Origin: Azospirillum brasilense
GTDB taxonomy: Bacteria > Pseudomonadota > Alphaproteobacteria > Azospirillales > Azospirillaceae
DNA length: 64,000 nt
Direction of reading: 5' to 3'
Assembly (NCBI RefSeq): GCF_005222205.1
Contig: NZ_CP032346.1
Location: forward strand, 911,001-975,000
The notes under the pieces were generated by a model. It did no database searches. It saw only the letters and a program-made list of their open reading frames with translations, and was not told the origin of the DNA. A program made the translations under genes and the position numbers. Positions 27,311 to 37,591 of this stretch are shown here, one piece after another; position 1 is the first letter of the stretch, and each line of letters opens with the position of its first letter.

Positions 27311-28068
27311 CCGTGCATTTCATCGGCGCCGGACCGGGCGCGCCCGACCTGCTGACCCTGCGCGGGCGCGACCTGATCGCGTCCTGCCCGGTCTGCCTCT
27401 ACGCCGGATCGCTGGTGCCGAAGGAGATCATCGCCCACGCCCCGCCGGGCGCCCGGATCGTCGACACCGCCCCGATGACGCTCGACCAGATCGTCGCCGA
27501 GTTCAAGGCGGCGCACGCGGCCGGGCAGGACGTGGCGCGGCTGCATTCCGGCGACCTGTCGGTCTACAGCGCGCTCGGCGAGCAGACACGGGCACTGCGG
27601 GAGCTGGGAATCCCCTACGACATCACGCCCGGCGTGCCGGCCTTCGCCGCGGCGTCGGCCGCGCTGGGGCGGGAGCTGACCCTGCCGGAGGTCAGCCAGA
27701 CGCTGATTTTGACACGGACGGAAGGCCGCGCCTCGGCCATGCCGGCGAACGAAACGCTGGAGGTGCTGGGGCGGTCGGGCGCGACGCTGGCCATCCACCT
27801 GTCGATCCACGTCATCGACCGGGTGGTGGAGCGGCTGACCCCGCTCTACGGCGCCGACTGCCCGGCGGCGGTGGTCTACCGTGCGACTTGGCCGGACGAA
27901 CGCGTGCTGCGCGGCACGCTGGCCGACATCGCCGCCCAAGTGGCGGACTCGCCGATGGAGCGCACCGCCCTGATCCTGGTCGGCCCGGCGCTGGGGGTGG
28001 AGGATTTCCGGTGCAGCGCGCTCTACGACGGGTCGCACGTGCGTCGCTACCGGGGGCTGGGGGAGTGA
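27307..28068 (+). CDS. cobM: Precorrin-4 C11-methyltransferase
   Basis: SAM-dependent C11 methylation of precorrin-4. Its 253 residues carry [49 protein letters not shown] and [16 protein letters not shown], all typical of the family. It closes the cobL-cobE-cobM run and is followed by a palindromic repeat and the converging cbiD. Confidence 0.95.
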   Translation: MTVHFIGAGPGAPDLLTLRGRDLIASCPVCLYAGSLVPKEIIAHAPPGARIVDTAPMTLDQIVAEFKAAHAAGQDVARLHSGDLSVYSALGEQTRALRELGIPYDITPGVPAFAAASAALGRELTLPEVSQTLILTRTEGRASAMPANETLEVLGRSGATLAIHLSIHVIDRVVERLTPLYGADCPAAVVYRATWPDERVLRGTLADIAAQVADSPMERTALILVGPALGVEDFRCSALYDGSHVRRYRGLGE

Positions 28069-28082
28069 GGAGGCTCTTTTCT

Positions 28083-28192
28083 CCCTCTCCCCCCCGGGGA
28101 GAGGGTCGGGGTGAGGGGGTCCGGCGGTTGCCGTACTCTCCTGTCCCCCGACATCCCCCTCACCCTAACCCTCTCCCCGGGGGGGAGAGGGG
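28083..28192. repeat. Palindromic repeat, type B, between cobM and cbiD
   Basis: CCCTCTCCCCCCCGGGGAGA with GGGTCGGGGTGAGGGGG on the left mirrors CCCCCTCACCCTAACCC and CTCTCCCCGGGGGG on the right. It lies between converging genes and probably terminates both transcripts. Confidence 0.75.
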
Positions 28193-28193
28193 A

Positions 28194-29318
28194 TTAAGGT
28201 CCCGCCCAGCCGGAACCGCCGACGATGTTGCCCTGGCGGTCGGTGACCAGCACCTCGACCGACACGGGGGCGCCGCCCAGCGTCTCAAGCGCCGTGCGTT
28301 GCGCCAGCGCCGCCACGCGGTCGGCCAGCGGCAGGCCGGCCTCCCTGGCGATGCTCAGGACCTGCGCGGCGGTGTTGGCGGAGCGGGCCTCGGCCACGGC
28401 CTCCGGAGCGGCGCCCAGTTCGGCCATGCGGTCGGCGAGCCAATCGAGGTCGACGCTGCCGCGTTTGGAATGCAGATCGAGCAGGCCGCGCGCCAGCTTG
28501 CCGAACTTGGCGAAGCCGCCGCACAGGGTCAGGCGCGGGATCGGATGGCGGCGCAGGTACTTCAGCGTACCGCCCGCGAAATCGCCCATGTCGAGCAGCG
28601 CGTGCTCCGGCAGGCCGTAGAGCGCGGTGACCGCCTTTTCCGAGGTGTCGCCGGTGCAGGCCGCAACGTGGTCCAGCCCCGCCGCCCGCGCCACATCGAC
28701 GCCGCGCTGGATGGAGGCGATCCAGGCCGCGCAGGAATAGGGCACGACGATCCCCGTCGTTCCCAGGATCGACAGCCCGCCGAGAATGCCAAGCCGCGGA
28801 TTCATGGTGCGGCGGGCCAGTGCCTCCCCATTTTCCACCGAAACCTCGACGACAATGTCGGGAGCCTCGCCGGCCAGCGCGGCGGCCTCCTCGACCGCTT
28901 GGCGGATCATCGCGCGGGGCACCGGGTTGATGGCCGGTTCGCCGACGGGGACCGGCAGGCCGGGGCGGGTCACCGTACCCACCCCCTCCCCCGCGCGGAA
29001 GACGACGCCCTGGCCGAGCTGCGCGCGGCTGACGCGGGCGCGGATCAGCGCGCCGTGGGTCACGTCCGGGTCGTCGCCGGCGTCCTTGACCACCCCCGCC
29101 GCCGCCCAGCCGTCGCCGCGCTCCGTCCAGGCGAGCGCGAAGGCTGGTGTTTGGCCGCCGGGCAGGGTTACCGTCACCGGATCGGGAAAGTCGCCGGAGA
29201 ACAGCGCTCCGCAGGCCGCGCGCGTGGCGGCGGTGGCGCAGGTGCCCGTCGTCCAGCCCCGCCGCAACGTTTTCCCGTCGCCGTCCACACCGTTTTCCGT
29301 CGCTGAGTGCTCGTCCAT
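28194..29318 (-). CDS. cbiD: Cobalt-precorrin-5B C1-methyltransferase (CbiD)
   Basis: CbiD methylates C1 during ring contraction in the anaerobic route; here it stands among CobG-type aerobic genes with no cobF, so it probably does the CobF job. Its 374 residues show LRRGWTTGTCATAATRAA at the start, PYSCAAWIASIQRGVDVA, AACTGDTSEKAV and GGFAKFGKLARGLLDLHS. The start codon at 29318 shares the tetranucleotide CATG with the start of divergent cobA; an in-frame GTG 11 codons further in is possible. Confidence 0.93.
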   Translation of the reverse strand: MDEHSATENGVDGDGKTLRRGWTTGTCATAATRAACGALFSGDFPDPVTVTLPGGQTPAFALAWTERGDGWAAAGVVKDAGDDPDVTHGALIRARVSRAQLGQGVVFRAGEGVGTVTRPGLPVPVGEPAINPVPRAMIRQAVEEAAALAGEAPDIVVEVSVENGEALARRTMNPRLGILGGLSILGTTGIVVPYSCAAWIASIQRGVDVARAAGLDHVAACTGDTSEKAVTALYGLPEHALLDMGDFAGGTLKYLRRHPIPRLTLCGGFAKFGKLARGLLDLHSKRGSVDLDWLADRMAELGAAPEAVAEARSANTAAQVLSIAREAGLPLADRVAALAQRTALETLGGAPVSVEVLVTDRQGNIVGGSGWAGP

Positions 29319-30115
29319 GACCGCAGAGCCGTCGCCCGACTCCCTTTCTCTTCCTTTGGAACTGGCCGACTTCCGGCCCGGCAGCGTGTGGCTGGCGGGG
29401 GCCGGTCCCGGCGATCCCGGCCTGCTGACCCTGCTGGCCCTGCAAGGTCTAAGGCAAGCCGACGTGATCGTCCATGACGCGCTGGTCGGTGAACGGATCA
29501 TGGCGCTGGCGGCGCCCTCGGCAAGGCTGGAGTTCGCCGGGAAGCGCGGCGGCAAGCCCTCCGCCCACCAGGACGACATCACCAACCGCCTGATCGAGCT
29601 GGCGCGCGAGGGGCACCGCGTGCTGCGGCTGAAGGGCGGCGACCCCTTCGTCTTCGGGCGCGGCGGGGAGGAGGCACAGGCGCTGGCCGAGCGGGGCATC
29701 CCCTTCCGCATCATCCCCGGCATCACCGCGGGCATCGCCGGCCCGGCCTACGCCGGCATCCCGGCCACCCACCGCACGGCCAACCAGGCGGTGATCCTGG
29801 CGACCGGCCATTCCTGCGCGGGCGGGCCGGACTGGAAGGCGCTGGCCGCGACGGGCGCGCCGCTGATCCTTTACATGGCCTGGAAGGGCCTGCCCGGCAT
29901 CGCCGCGGCGCTGATGGAGGGCGGGCGGTCCGCCGACACGCCGGTCGGCGTGGTGACCGACGCGACGACCGAGCGGCAGCGCGTGCTGGTCACCTCGCTC
30001 GGCACCTGCGTCGCCGATCTGGAGGCGAGCGGGATGGAGCCGCCGGCCATCATCGTGATCGGCGAGGTGGTGCGGCTGCGCCCCGTGCTCGACTGGCTGC
30101 CCAAGGAGGGTCCCC

Positions 30116-30123
<8 letters not shown>
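29317..30123 (+). CDS. cobA: Uroporphyrinogen-III C-methyltransferase (SUMT)
   Basis: It makes precorrin-2, the entry to cobalamin, by two SAM-dependent methylations. Its 268 residues have VWLAGAGPGDPGLLTL, YDALV-like VHDALVGERIM, LKGGDPFVFGRGGEEA and GIPATHRTANQAV, all classical SUMT motifs, without a CysG oxidase domain. The start ATG overlaps that of divergent cbiD. An 8-base overlap links it to cobB. Confidence 0.95.
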
Positions 30124-32118
<1,995 letters not shown>

Positions 32119-32129
32119 AACCGCGGCCG

Positions 32130-32843
32130 TCAGGCCCCGAAGCCGCCGTCGATGGTCTGGAACGAGCCGGTGATCATCGCGCCGTACGGGCCGGCGACGA
32201 AGGCGGTCAGCTCGGCGACCTCGCTGGCGTGGGCGTGGCGCTTGATCGCCATGAAGCCGTGCATGGCCGCGGCCATCGGACCGTCGGCCGGATTCATGTC
32301 GCTGTCGGTCGGCCCCGGCTGGATGGCGTTCACGGTGATCCCGCGGTCCCCGAAGTCGCGCGCCAGTCCGCGCACCATGCCCTGGACCGCCGCCTTGGTG
32401 AGCGCGTAGGCGGCGCCGCCCGCGAAGGGCATGCGGTCGCCGTTCACCGACCCGATGACGATGATGCGCCCCGGCCCGGTCATGTGACGCGCCGCCTCGA
32501 CCGCGGCGTGGTAGGGACCGCGCACGTTGATGTCGATCATGCGGTCAACCTCGTCGGGGTCGAAGGTCAGCGGATCGCCGATCATGGCGACCCCGGCGTT
32601 GACCACCAGCACGTCCAGCGCGCCCCGCCCGGCCACCGTGGCGATCACCGCGTCGCGGTCGGCGCTGTCGGTGCGGATCGCCTCGGACCCGGTCTCTGTT
32701 GCCAGCGCCGCGGCGGCCTCCGCCGAACCGGCGTAGGTGAAGGCGACCTGCCCGCCGCCCGCCGCGAAACGCTGGACGATGGCCTTGCCGATGCCCCGGC
32801 TGCCGCCCAGCACCAGGATGTTCTTGCCCGCGAAGTCGCTCAT
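32130..32843 (-). CDS. bdcA: SDR-family protein like cyclic-di-GMP-binding BdcA
   Basis: This is a protein of 237 residues. ILVLGGSRGIGKAIVQRF, RTDSADRDAVI, ALDVLVVNAG, GSVNGDRMPFAGGAAYALTK and the C-terminus TIDGGFGA closely follow E. coli BdcA, reported to bind c-di-GMP and promote biofilm dispersal. The SDR Tyr and Lys (YALTK) are kept, so it may also reduce a carbonyl with NADP. A divergent BdcR-type regulator supports the assignment over generic oxidoreductase. Confidence 0.75.
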   Translation of the reverse strand: MSDFAGKNILVLGGSRGIGKAIVQRFAAGGGQVAFTYAGSAEAAAALATETGSEAIRTDSADRDAVIATVAGRGALDVLVVNAGVAMIGDPLTFDPDEVDRMIDINVRGPYHAAVEAARHMTGPGRIIVIGSVNGDRMPFAGGAAYALTKAAVQGMVRGLARDFGDRGITVNAIQPGPTDSDMNPADGPMAAAMHGFMAIKRHAHASEVAELTAFVAGPYGAMITGSFQTIDGGFGA

Positions 32844-32862
32844 GATCGGTTCCTTGATTTAA

Positions 32863-32928
32863 TGTAGTGATCGCTATATAAAATCAGCGAGAGGCATCGC
32901 GCAAGGATTTTTTATAGTGGTCGCTACA
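32863..32928. promoter_or_regulatory. Paired operator-like sites between bdcA and bdcR
   Basis: Two related near-palindromes, TGTAGTGATCGCTATA (32863-32878) and TATAGTGGTCGCTACA (32913-32928), share TAG-TGrTCG-CTA. The second covers the GTG start of the regulator. A TetR-family dimer binding both would repress both genes. Confidence 0.6.
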
Positions 32929-33516
32929 AAAAAATCGGAGCCGCGCGGTCGACGGCGTTCCTTCGACGTGGACGAGGCGGTGGACACGGCGATGCGGCTG
33001 TTCCACGCCCGCGGCTACGACGCGGTCGGCGTGGCCGAGCTGGGCGCCGAGCTGGGCATCAAACCACCAAGCTTCTACGCCGCCTTCGGCAGCAAGGCCG
33101 GGCTGTTCGAGCGGACCCTGCGGCGCTACGCGGCGGGCGAGGCCAACGTCTTCGCGCGGGCGCTGGCGGAGGGCGGCGACGTGGCGACGGTGATCGGGCG
33201 GACGCTGGCGCTCGCCGCCGAGCTGTATCCCGGCCAGGGTGGAACGGCGGGATGCCTCGTGCTCGACGGCGCGCGCAACAGCGCCGACCCGGAGGCGCAG
33301 GCCCTGGCCGAGGCGGCCAAGCGGGAAGGCCGCGCCGCGGTCCGCGACTTCATCGCCAGCGAAGCGCCCGACCGCGCCGACGCGCTGGCCGATCTGGTGG
33401 TGGTCGCGATGATGGGAATGTCGGCGGCGGCCCGCGACGGCGCGGACCGGGAAAGGCTGGAGCGGGTGGCCGCCATGATGGACCGCGCCTTCCGCCGGGA
33501 GCTGTCGGGCGCCTGA
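32917..33516 (+). CDS. bdcR: TetR-family repressor like BdcR
   Basis: This 199-residue protein has the N-terminal helix-turn-helix VAELGAELGIKPPSFYAAFG followed by SKAGLFERTLRRY. The ligand half includes GQGGTAGCLVLDGARNSADP, matching the GGCAGCMVLEG segment of E. coli BdcR. It starts at a GTG inside the proposed operator. Divergent to bdcA, it is its probable repressor and autoregulator. Confidence 0.78.
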   Translation: MVATKKSEPRGRRRSFDVDEAVDTAMRLFHARGYDAVGVAELGAELGIKPPSFYAAFGSKAGLFERTLRRYAAGEANVFARALAEGGDVATVIGRTLALAAELYPGQGGTAGCLVLDGARNSADPEAQALAEAAKREGRAAVRDFIASEAPDRADALADLVVVAMMGMSAAARDGADRERLERVAAMMDRAFRRELSGA

Positions 33517-33643
33517 CGGGTCCCCCCTGCGGAGGATGGTACAGGATTTCCGTCACGTCTTGGTCCTTACGGCTGACCGGCGGGCGGTGCAGGATCAGCG
33601 GCAGCCGGGAACCTCCCGCCTCCCCTCTTGAGGACCAACCGCC

Positions 33644-34093
33644 ATGTCCCCGCGTCTCGACTACCACGCCACCACCCCCGCCGGCATGAAGGCGCTCGCC
33701 GGCGCGCACGGTTACGTCAGCCAATGCGGGCTGCCGGTCACGCTGATCGATCTCGTGTATCTGCGGGTCTCGCAGATCAACGGTTGCGCCTATTGCATCG
33801 ACCTGCACAGCCGCGATCTTCTGAAGAACGGCGTCACCATCGACAAGCTGGTGCTGGTTCCGGTCTGGCATGAGGCCGAAACGCTGTTCACCGACCGCGA
33901 GCGCGCCGCGCTGCGCTGGGCGGAGACGGTGACGCGGGTGGCCGAGACCGCCGTCCCGGACGCGGAGTTCCAGGCGGTGTCGGCCCTGTTCTCCGAGAAG
34001 GAGGTGGCCGACCTGACGATCGCCATCGGCCTGATGAACCTCTACAACCGCCTCGCCATCAGCTTCCGCACGGTTCCCGCCGCCGCCCGCTGA
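33644..34093 (+). CDS. AhpD/carboxymuconolactone decarboxylase family protein
   Basis: This 149-residue protein has the AhpD-type redox motif INGCAYCIDLHSRDL (CxxC followed by the His used in proton relay). Such proteins reduce peroxides or disulfides with a partner. The ATG at 33644 has TTGAGGA upstream. A MocR-type regulator converges on it from the right, with the 14-bp tandem repeat between. Confidence 0.85.
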   Translation: MSPRLDYHATTPAGMKALAGAHGYVSQCGLPVTLIDLVYLRVSQINGCAYCIDLHSRDLLKNGVTIDKLVLVPVWHEAETLFTDRERAALRWAETVTRVAETAVPDAEFQAVSALFSEKEVADLTIAIGLMNLYNRLAISFRTVPAAAR

Positions 34094-34157
34094 GCCCAGA
34101 CCGCTGAGCCCAGACCACTGAGCGAAGGCCGCTGAGCGAAGGCCGCCGAGCGAAGGC
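34088..34157. repeat. Tandem repeat, five copies of 14 bp
   Basis: The unit is CGCTGAGCCCAGAC, drifting to CGCTGAGCGAAGGC. The first copy contains the stop codon of the AhpD-like gene; the array ends just before the MocR gene end. Copy number could vary between strains. Confidence 0.8.
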
Positions 34158-34164
34158 CGCCGGC

Positions 34165-35610
34165 TCAGCCATGCCCTTTCACCAAGGCGATCAATCGGCG
34201 GCAGTCGTCGGACAGGCGCCGTTCCTGCAAATTGGTGATGCCCAGCAGTAGCCCCCGGGGGCGAGCGGCCTCCGGGCCATCGGCGTACCAGGGCGACAGC
34301 GGCACCGGAGCGAGACCATCCGACCGCGCCGCCGCGGCGATGCCGACATCGGGGCTGCCGGGTGGCAGGAGAAGCCGGACCGACAGGCTTCCCGACGCCT
34401 CCACCGCCATCGGCGTCTCCGCTCCCGCAGCGTCGCGCAGCGCCGCCAGAAGCGCCTGCTGGCGGGCGGCGTAGAGCCGCTTCATCCGGCGCAGATGCCG
34501 GAAATAATGCCCGCTCGCCATGAAGTCGCCGACCGCCCGCTGCATTCCTGCCGCCGGAGCCGGGGACAGGCAGGCGGCAACCTCGCCGAAGAGCCCGGCC
34601 AGCCCCGGCGGCACCATCAGGAAACCGAGCCGCAGCGCCGGGCTGATCGTCTTGCTGAAGGTGCCGGCGTGCAGCACCCGCCCATCCCGGTCGAGGGAGG
34701 CCAGCGCCGGGGCGGCCCGGCCCTTCAGTTGCAGTTCGCTGAGATAGTCGTCCTCGACGATCCATGCCCCGGTCCGCGACGCCCATTCCAGCAGGGCGAG
34801 GCGGCGCGGCAACGTCATCGTCACGCCAAGCGGCGCCTGCTGGCCGGGCGTCACCACGGCCAAACCCGCCGCCGGCGCGCGGGCGATTCCGGCATCCACG
34901 TCGATCCCGCTGCCGTCCACCGGCACCGGCACCACGGTCATGCCGGCGAGGTGAAGGGCGCGCCGGGTCAGGGGAAAGCCGGGATCCTCCATCCAGGCGC
35001 TGGCGCCGTCCAGCCGCAAGGCCCGGACCACCAGGCCGAGCGCGCCGGAATAGCCCGCCGTGATGAAAATCTGCTCCGGCCCGCAACGGATGCCGCGGGC
35101 GATGGCCAGCACGGCTGCGATCTCGCGCCGCAGATCCGGGTGGCCGCGAGGATCGGGATATCCCACCGGGGCCGCCGCCGCGGCCCGCGCCGCCCGCCCG
35201 ACGATCCGGGACCACAGCGTAAAGGGAAAGGCGTCCTGCGCCGGCACGCCCATCTGGAAGGGCAGCGGCGGCCGCTCGACATGGGAAAACAGCTCCGGGA
35301 AGGACGGGACCTGGACCGGCTTATCGGGGGACGGCCCCGCCACGGCCCCTTCGACCACCCGCGTCCCCGCAGCACCCAAGCCGACCGCAAGCTGTTCGTC
35401 GATCAGCCGCTCATAGGCGTCGCGCACCGTCCCGCGGGACACCCCGAGTTGCGCGGCCAAGTCCCGCCAGGACGGCAATCGCGCCCCTCCAGGCAACCGG
35501 CCATCGCGGATGGCATCGCGCAAAGCGACGTGGATCTGTGCGGACAGCGGAACCTTTGCGGTTCGGCTGAGGGCGATATCCAGTGTTTCCGGCGGCGGCA
35601 AAGCGGGCAT
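34165..35610 (-). CDS. MocR/PdxR-type GntR regulator with aminotransferase domain
   Basis: The 481-residue protein joins an N-terminal winged helix (RLPSWRDLAAQLGVSRGTVR, residues about 45-64) to a fold-type I aminotransferase domain. The PLP lysine is in HAGTFSKTISPALRLGFL. Such regulators sense PLP or amino compounds rather than catalyse. MPALPPPE at 35610 is taken as start; 15 upstream codons look unlikely. The target may be its own promoter or the AhpD-like gene. Confidence 0.85.
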   Translation of the reverse strand: MPALPPPETLDIALSRTAKVPLSAQIHVALRDAIRDGRLPGGARLPSWRDLAAQLGVSRGTVRDAYERLIDEQLAVGLGAAGTRVVEGAVAGPSPDKPVQVPSFPELFSHVERPPLPFQMGVPAQDAFPFTLWSRIVGRAARAAAAAPVGYPDPRGHPDLRREIAAVLAIARGIRCGPEQIFITAGYSGALGLVVRALRLDGASAWMEDPGFPLTRRALHLAGMTVVPVPVDGSGIDVDAGIARAPAAGLAVVTPGQQAPLGVTMTLPRRLALLEWASRTGAWIVEDDYLSELQLKGRAAPALASLDRDGRVLHAGTFSKTISPALRLGFLMVPPGLAGLFGEVAACLSPAPAAGMQRAVGDFMASGHYFRHLRRMKRLYAARQQALLAALRDAAGAETPMAVEASGSLSVRLLLPPGSPDVGIAAAARSDGLAPVPLSPWYADGPEAARPRGLLLGITNLQERRLSDDCRRLIALVKGHG

Positions 35611-35703
35611 CGGCCGAAGGATAACGCAACGGTGCCCTTCCGCAATCCACGTCACGATTTCCCGACGTCACGCCGGTGCCACCGGACTCCGGCGCGCTGG
35701 GGA

Positions 35704-35790
35704 CGAAAAAAAAGGCCGGAGCAACCGCTCCGGCCTTGAGTCTAGGGAGGAAACGCCCCGAGAATGGGCTGGCGGAGAATAGGGGCACCC
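35704..35790 (-). ncRNA. Candidate small RNA of the suhB/MmgR (alpha-r8) type
   Basis: Read leftward, CGTTTCCTCCCTAGACTC is followed at once by a perfect terminator (AAGGCCGGAGC, loop GGTT, GCTCCGGCCTT, then six more T) at 35706-35737. A pyrimidine motif TTTCCTCCCTAGACT just before the terminator is, from memory, the hallmark of the alphaproteobacterial suhB/MmgR small RNAs. No protein gene ends here on this strand. The 5' end is only estimated. The rest of the 35611-36048 gap shows nothing else certain. Confidence 0.55.
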
Positions 35791-36048
35791 CTTTCGAAGT
35801 GGTATTACCAATGCGGAATGGGTGCGGTGCAGCATCCGCATAGGCCGAGAATTCCCTGTGAATTGTAAGGCCTTTTGGCATTTCCGCCGTCTCCCGAGGC
35901 CGGAAGCGGTGCGGGCGCGGAACGGGGCGATTTGTCATCCTCGGTACAGCTTCACCACCGACGCGCGAACGCGCATAATCCGGCGCGGAACTGGGGGTGC
36001 GGCCCGCAGCGGCGACGGCCGCGCGGGCGCTGGATGGGGAACGACGGC

Positions 36049-37584
36049 ATGGGATTCGGCAGGGGCGTCTGGCTGCGCCCGGTGGTCGCGCTGGTTCTCG
36101 GGCTTCTGGCCGGCGGGATTGCGGCCTGCGGGACCGCGTGGGCGGACCCCGCCCGCTTCACCATCCTCTACGCCCACAGCACGACCGAGCTGGAGGACGT
36201 GCAGGGACGCGGCGGCATCGCCCGGCTCGCCACGCTGGTCCGGCAGGAACGTGCGGCGGGCGGCACCGTGCTGGTCCTGCACGGCGGGCAGGCGCTCGCC
36301 CCCTCCGTCCTGTCCTTCTACGACCAGGGGGCGCACGTCATCGACCTGCTGAACGGGGTCGGCATCGACGCCATGGCGGCGCTGAACCGGGAATTCCACC
36401 ACGGCGACGACGTGCTGATGACCCGTGCCTTCGAGGCGAACTTCCCCATCGTCGTCTCCAACGCGGTGGACCGCCAGACCGGCAAGCCGCTGGACGGGCT
36501 GGAAGACCGGGTGATGCTCAACGCCGGTCCGCTGCGCGTCGGCGTTCTGGCCGCGGCGCCGGCGCGGACGGGGGAGATCACCCGCTCGCCGCGCACCGAC
36601 TTCCAGCCGCCGGGTCCGGTCCTGGAACGCAAGGCGAAGGAGCTGCGCAACGCCGGGGCCGATATGGTGGTGGCGCTGACCGGCGATTCCGGCGGCACCC
36701 ACCGCGACGTGATCGCCTCCGGCGCCGCCGACATCGTGCTCTACCAGGACCGCGGACGCGTGGTCGCCGTGGAATACGACGGCAAGACCCTGAACGCGAC
36801 GGTCGAGCCGCAGGCCGCCTGGGTGCTGGCCCTGGACATCACCGCCGAGAGGGTGACCAAGGGCGGCGCCACGCGCACGGTGTGGAGCACGGGCGTGCGC
36901 GCCATCGACACCGCCACCGTTGATCCCGCCCCCGCCCTCGACGCGCAGGCCAAGGCCTACCGCGCGCGGCTGGACAGCATGCTGGGCATGCAGGTGGGCC
37001 GTCTGGACTCCCCCATCGACACGCGGCGCGAGGCGGTGCGCGCCAGCGAGAACGCCTTCGCCAACACCGTTGCCGATTCGCTGCGCGAGGCGATGGAGGC
37101 CGACGTGGCGCTGATCAACGGCGGCTCCTTCCGCGGCGACCGCGCCTACCCGGCGGGCACGGTGTGGACGCGCCGGGACATCCAGACCGAATTCCCCTTC
37201 CACGACACCGCCGTGCTGATCGAGGTCACCGGTCAGCAGCTGCGCGACGCGCTGGAGTTCGGCTTCTCCGGAATCGAGCAGCTGCAGGGACGTTTCCCCC
37301 ACCTGTCCAACGCCCGCGTCGCCGTCGACGCGTCGCGCCCGCCGGGGCAGCGGGTGGTGGCGCTGACGGTGGGCGGCAAGCCGGTGGAGCCGGCGGCCCG
37401 CTTCCGGCTGGCCACCGGCAGCTACCTCGCCAATGGCGGGGACGGTTATGCGATGCTGTCCACCGCCCCGCGGCTGGTCGACGACCGGGACGCCGATTTC
37501 GTGTCGACGATCCTCGCCGGACGGATCGCACGCACCGGCGGTGTCGCGCCGCAGCTCGACGGCCGCCTGACGGTCCGGCGGTAG
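36049..37584 (+). CDS. 5'-nucleotidase/UshA-family protein, metal site lost
   Basis: This 511-residue exported protein carries a signal peptide (hydrophobic VVALVLGLLAGGIAACG, then TAWADP) and the two-domain UshA layout. The C-terminal domain is well kept: INGGSFRGD and TEFPFHDTAVLIEVTGQQLR. The metallophosphatase domain has lost its ligands: the expected TNDxH reads AHSTT, the GD reads GQ, the GNHE reads LNREF, the late THxG reads LTGDSG, and GGHSH reads VLYQDRG. So it is probably a non-catalytic binder. The start at 36049 has GGGGA eight bases before; 36034 is an alternative. A histidine kinase follows 7 bases on. Confidence 0.75.
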   Translation: MGFGRGVWLRPVVALVLGLLAGGIAACGTAWADPARFTILYAHSTTELEDVQGRGGIARLATLVRQERAAGGTVLVLHGGQALAPSVLSFYDQGAHVIDLLNGVGIDAMAALNREFHHGDDVLMTRAFEANFPIVVSNAVDRQTGKPLDGLEDRVMLNAGPLRVGVLAAAPARTGEITRSPRTDFQPPGPVLERKAKELRNAGADMVVALTGDSGGTHRDVIASGAADIVLYQDRGRVVAVEYDGKTLNATVEPQAAWVLALDITAERVTKGGATRTVWSTGVRAIDTATVDPAPALDAQAKAYRARLDSMLGMQVGRLDSPIDTRREAVRASENAFANTVADSLREAMEADVALINGGSFRGDRAYPAGTVWTRRDIQTEFPFHDTAVLIEVTGQQLRDALEFGFSGIEQLQGRFPHLSNARVAVDASRPPGQRVVALTVGGKPVEPAARFRLATGSYLANGGDGYAMLSTAPRLVDDRDADFVSTILAGRIARTGGVAPQLDGRLTVRR

Positions 37585-37591
37585 CCGCGGA

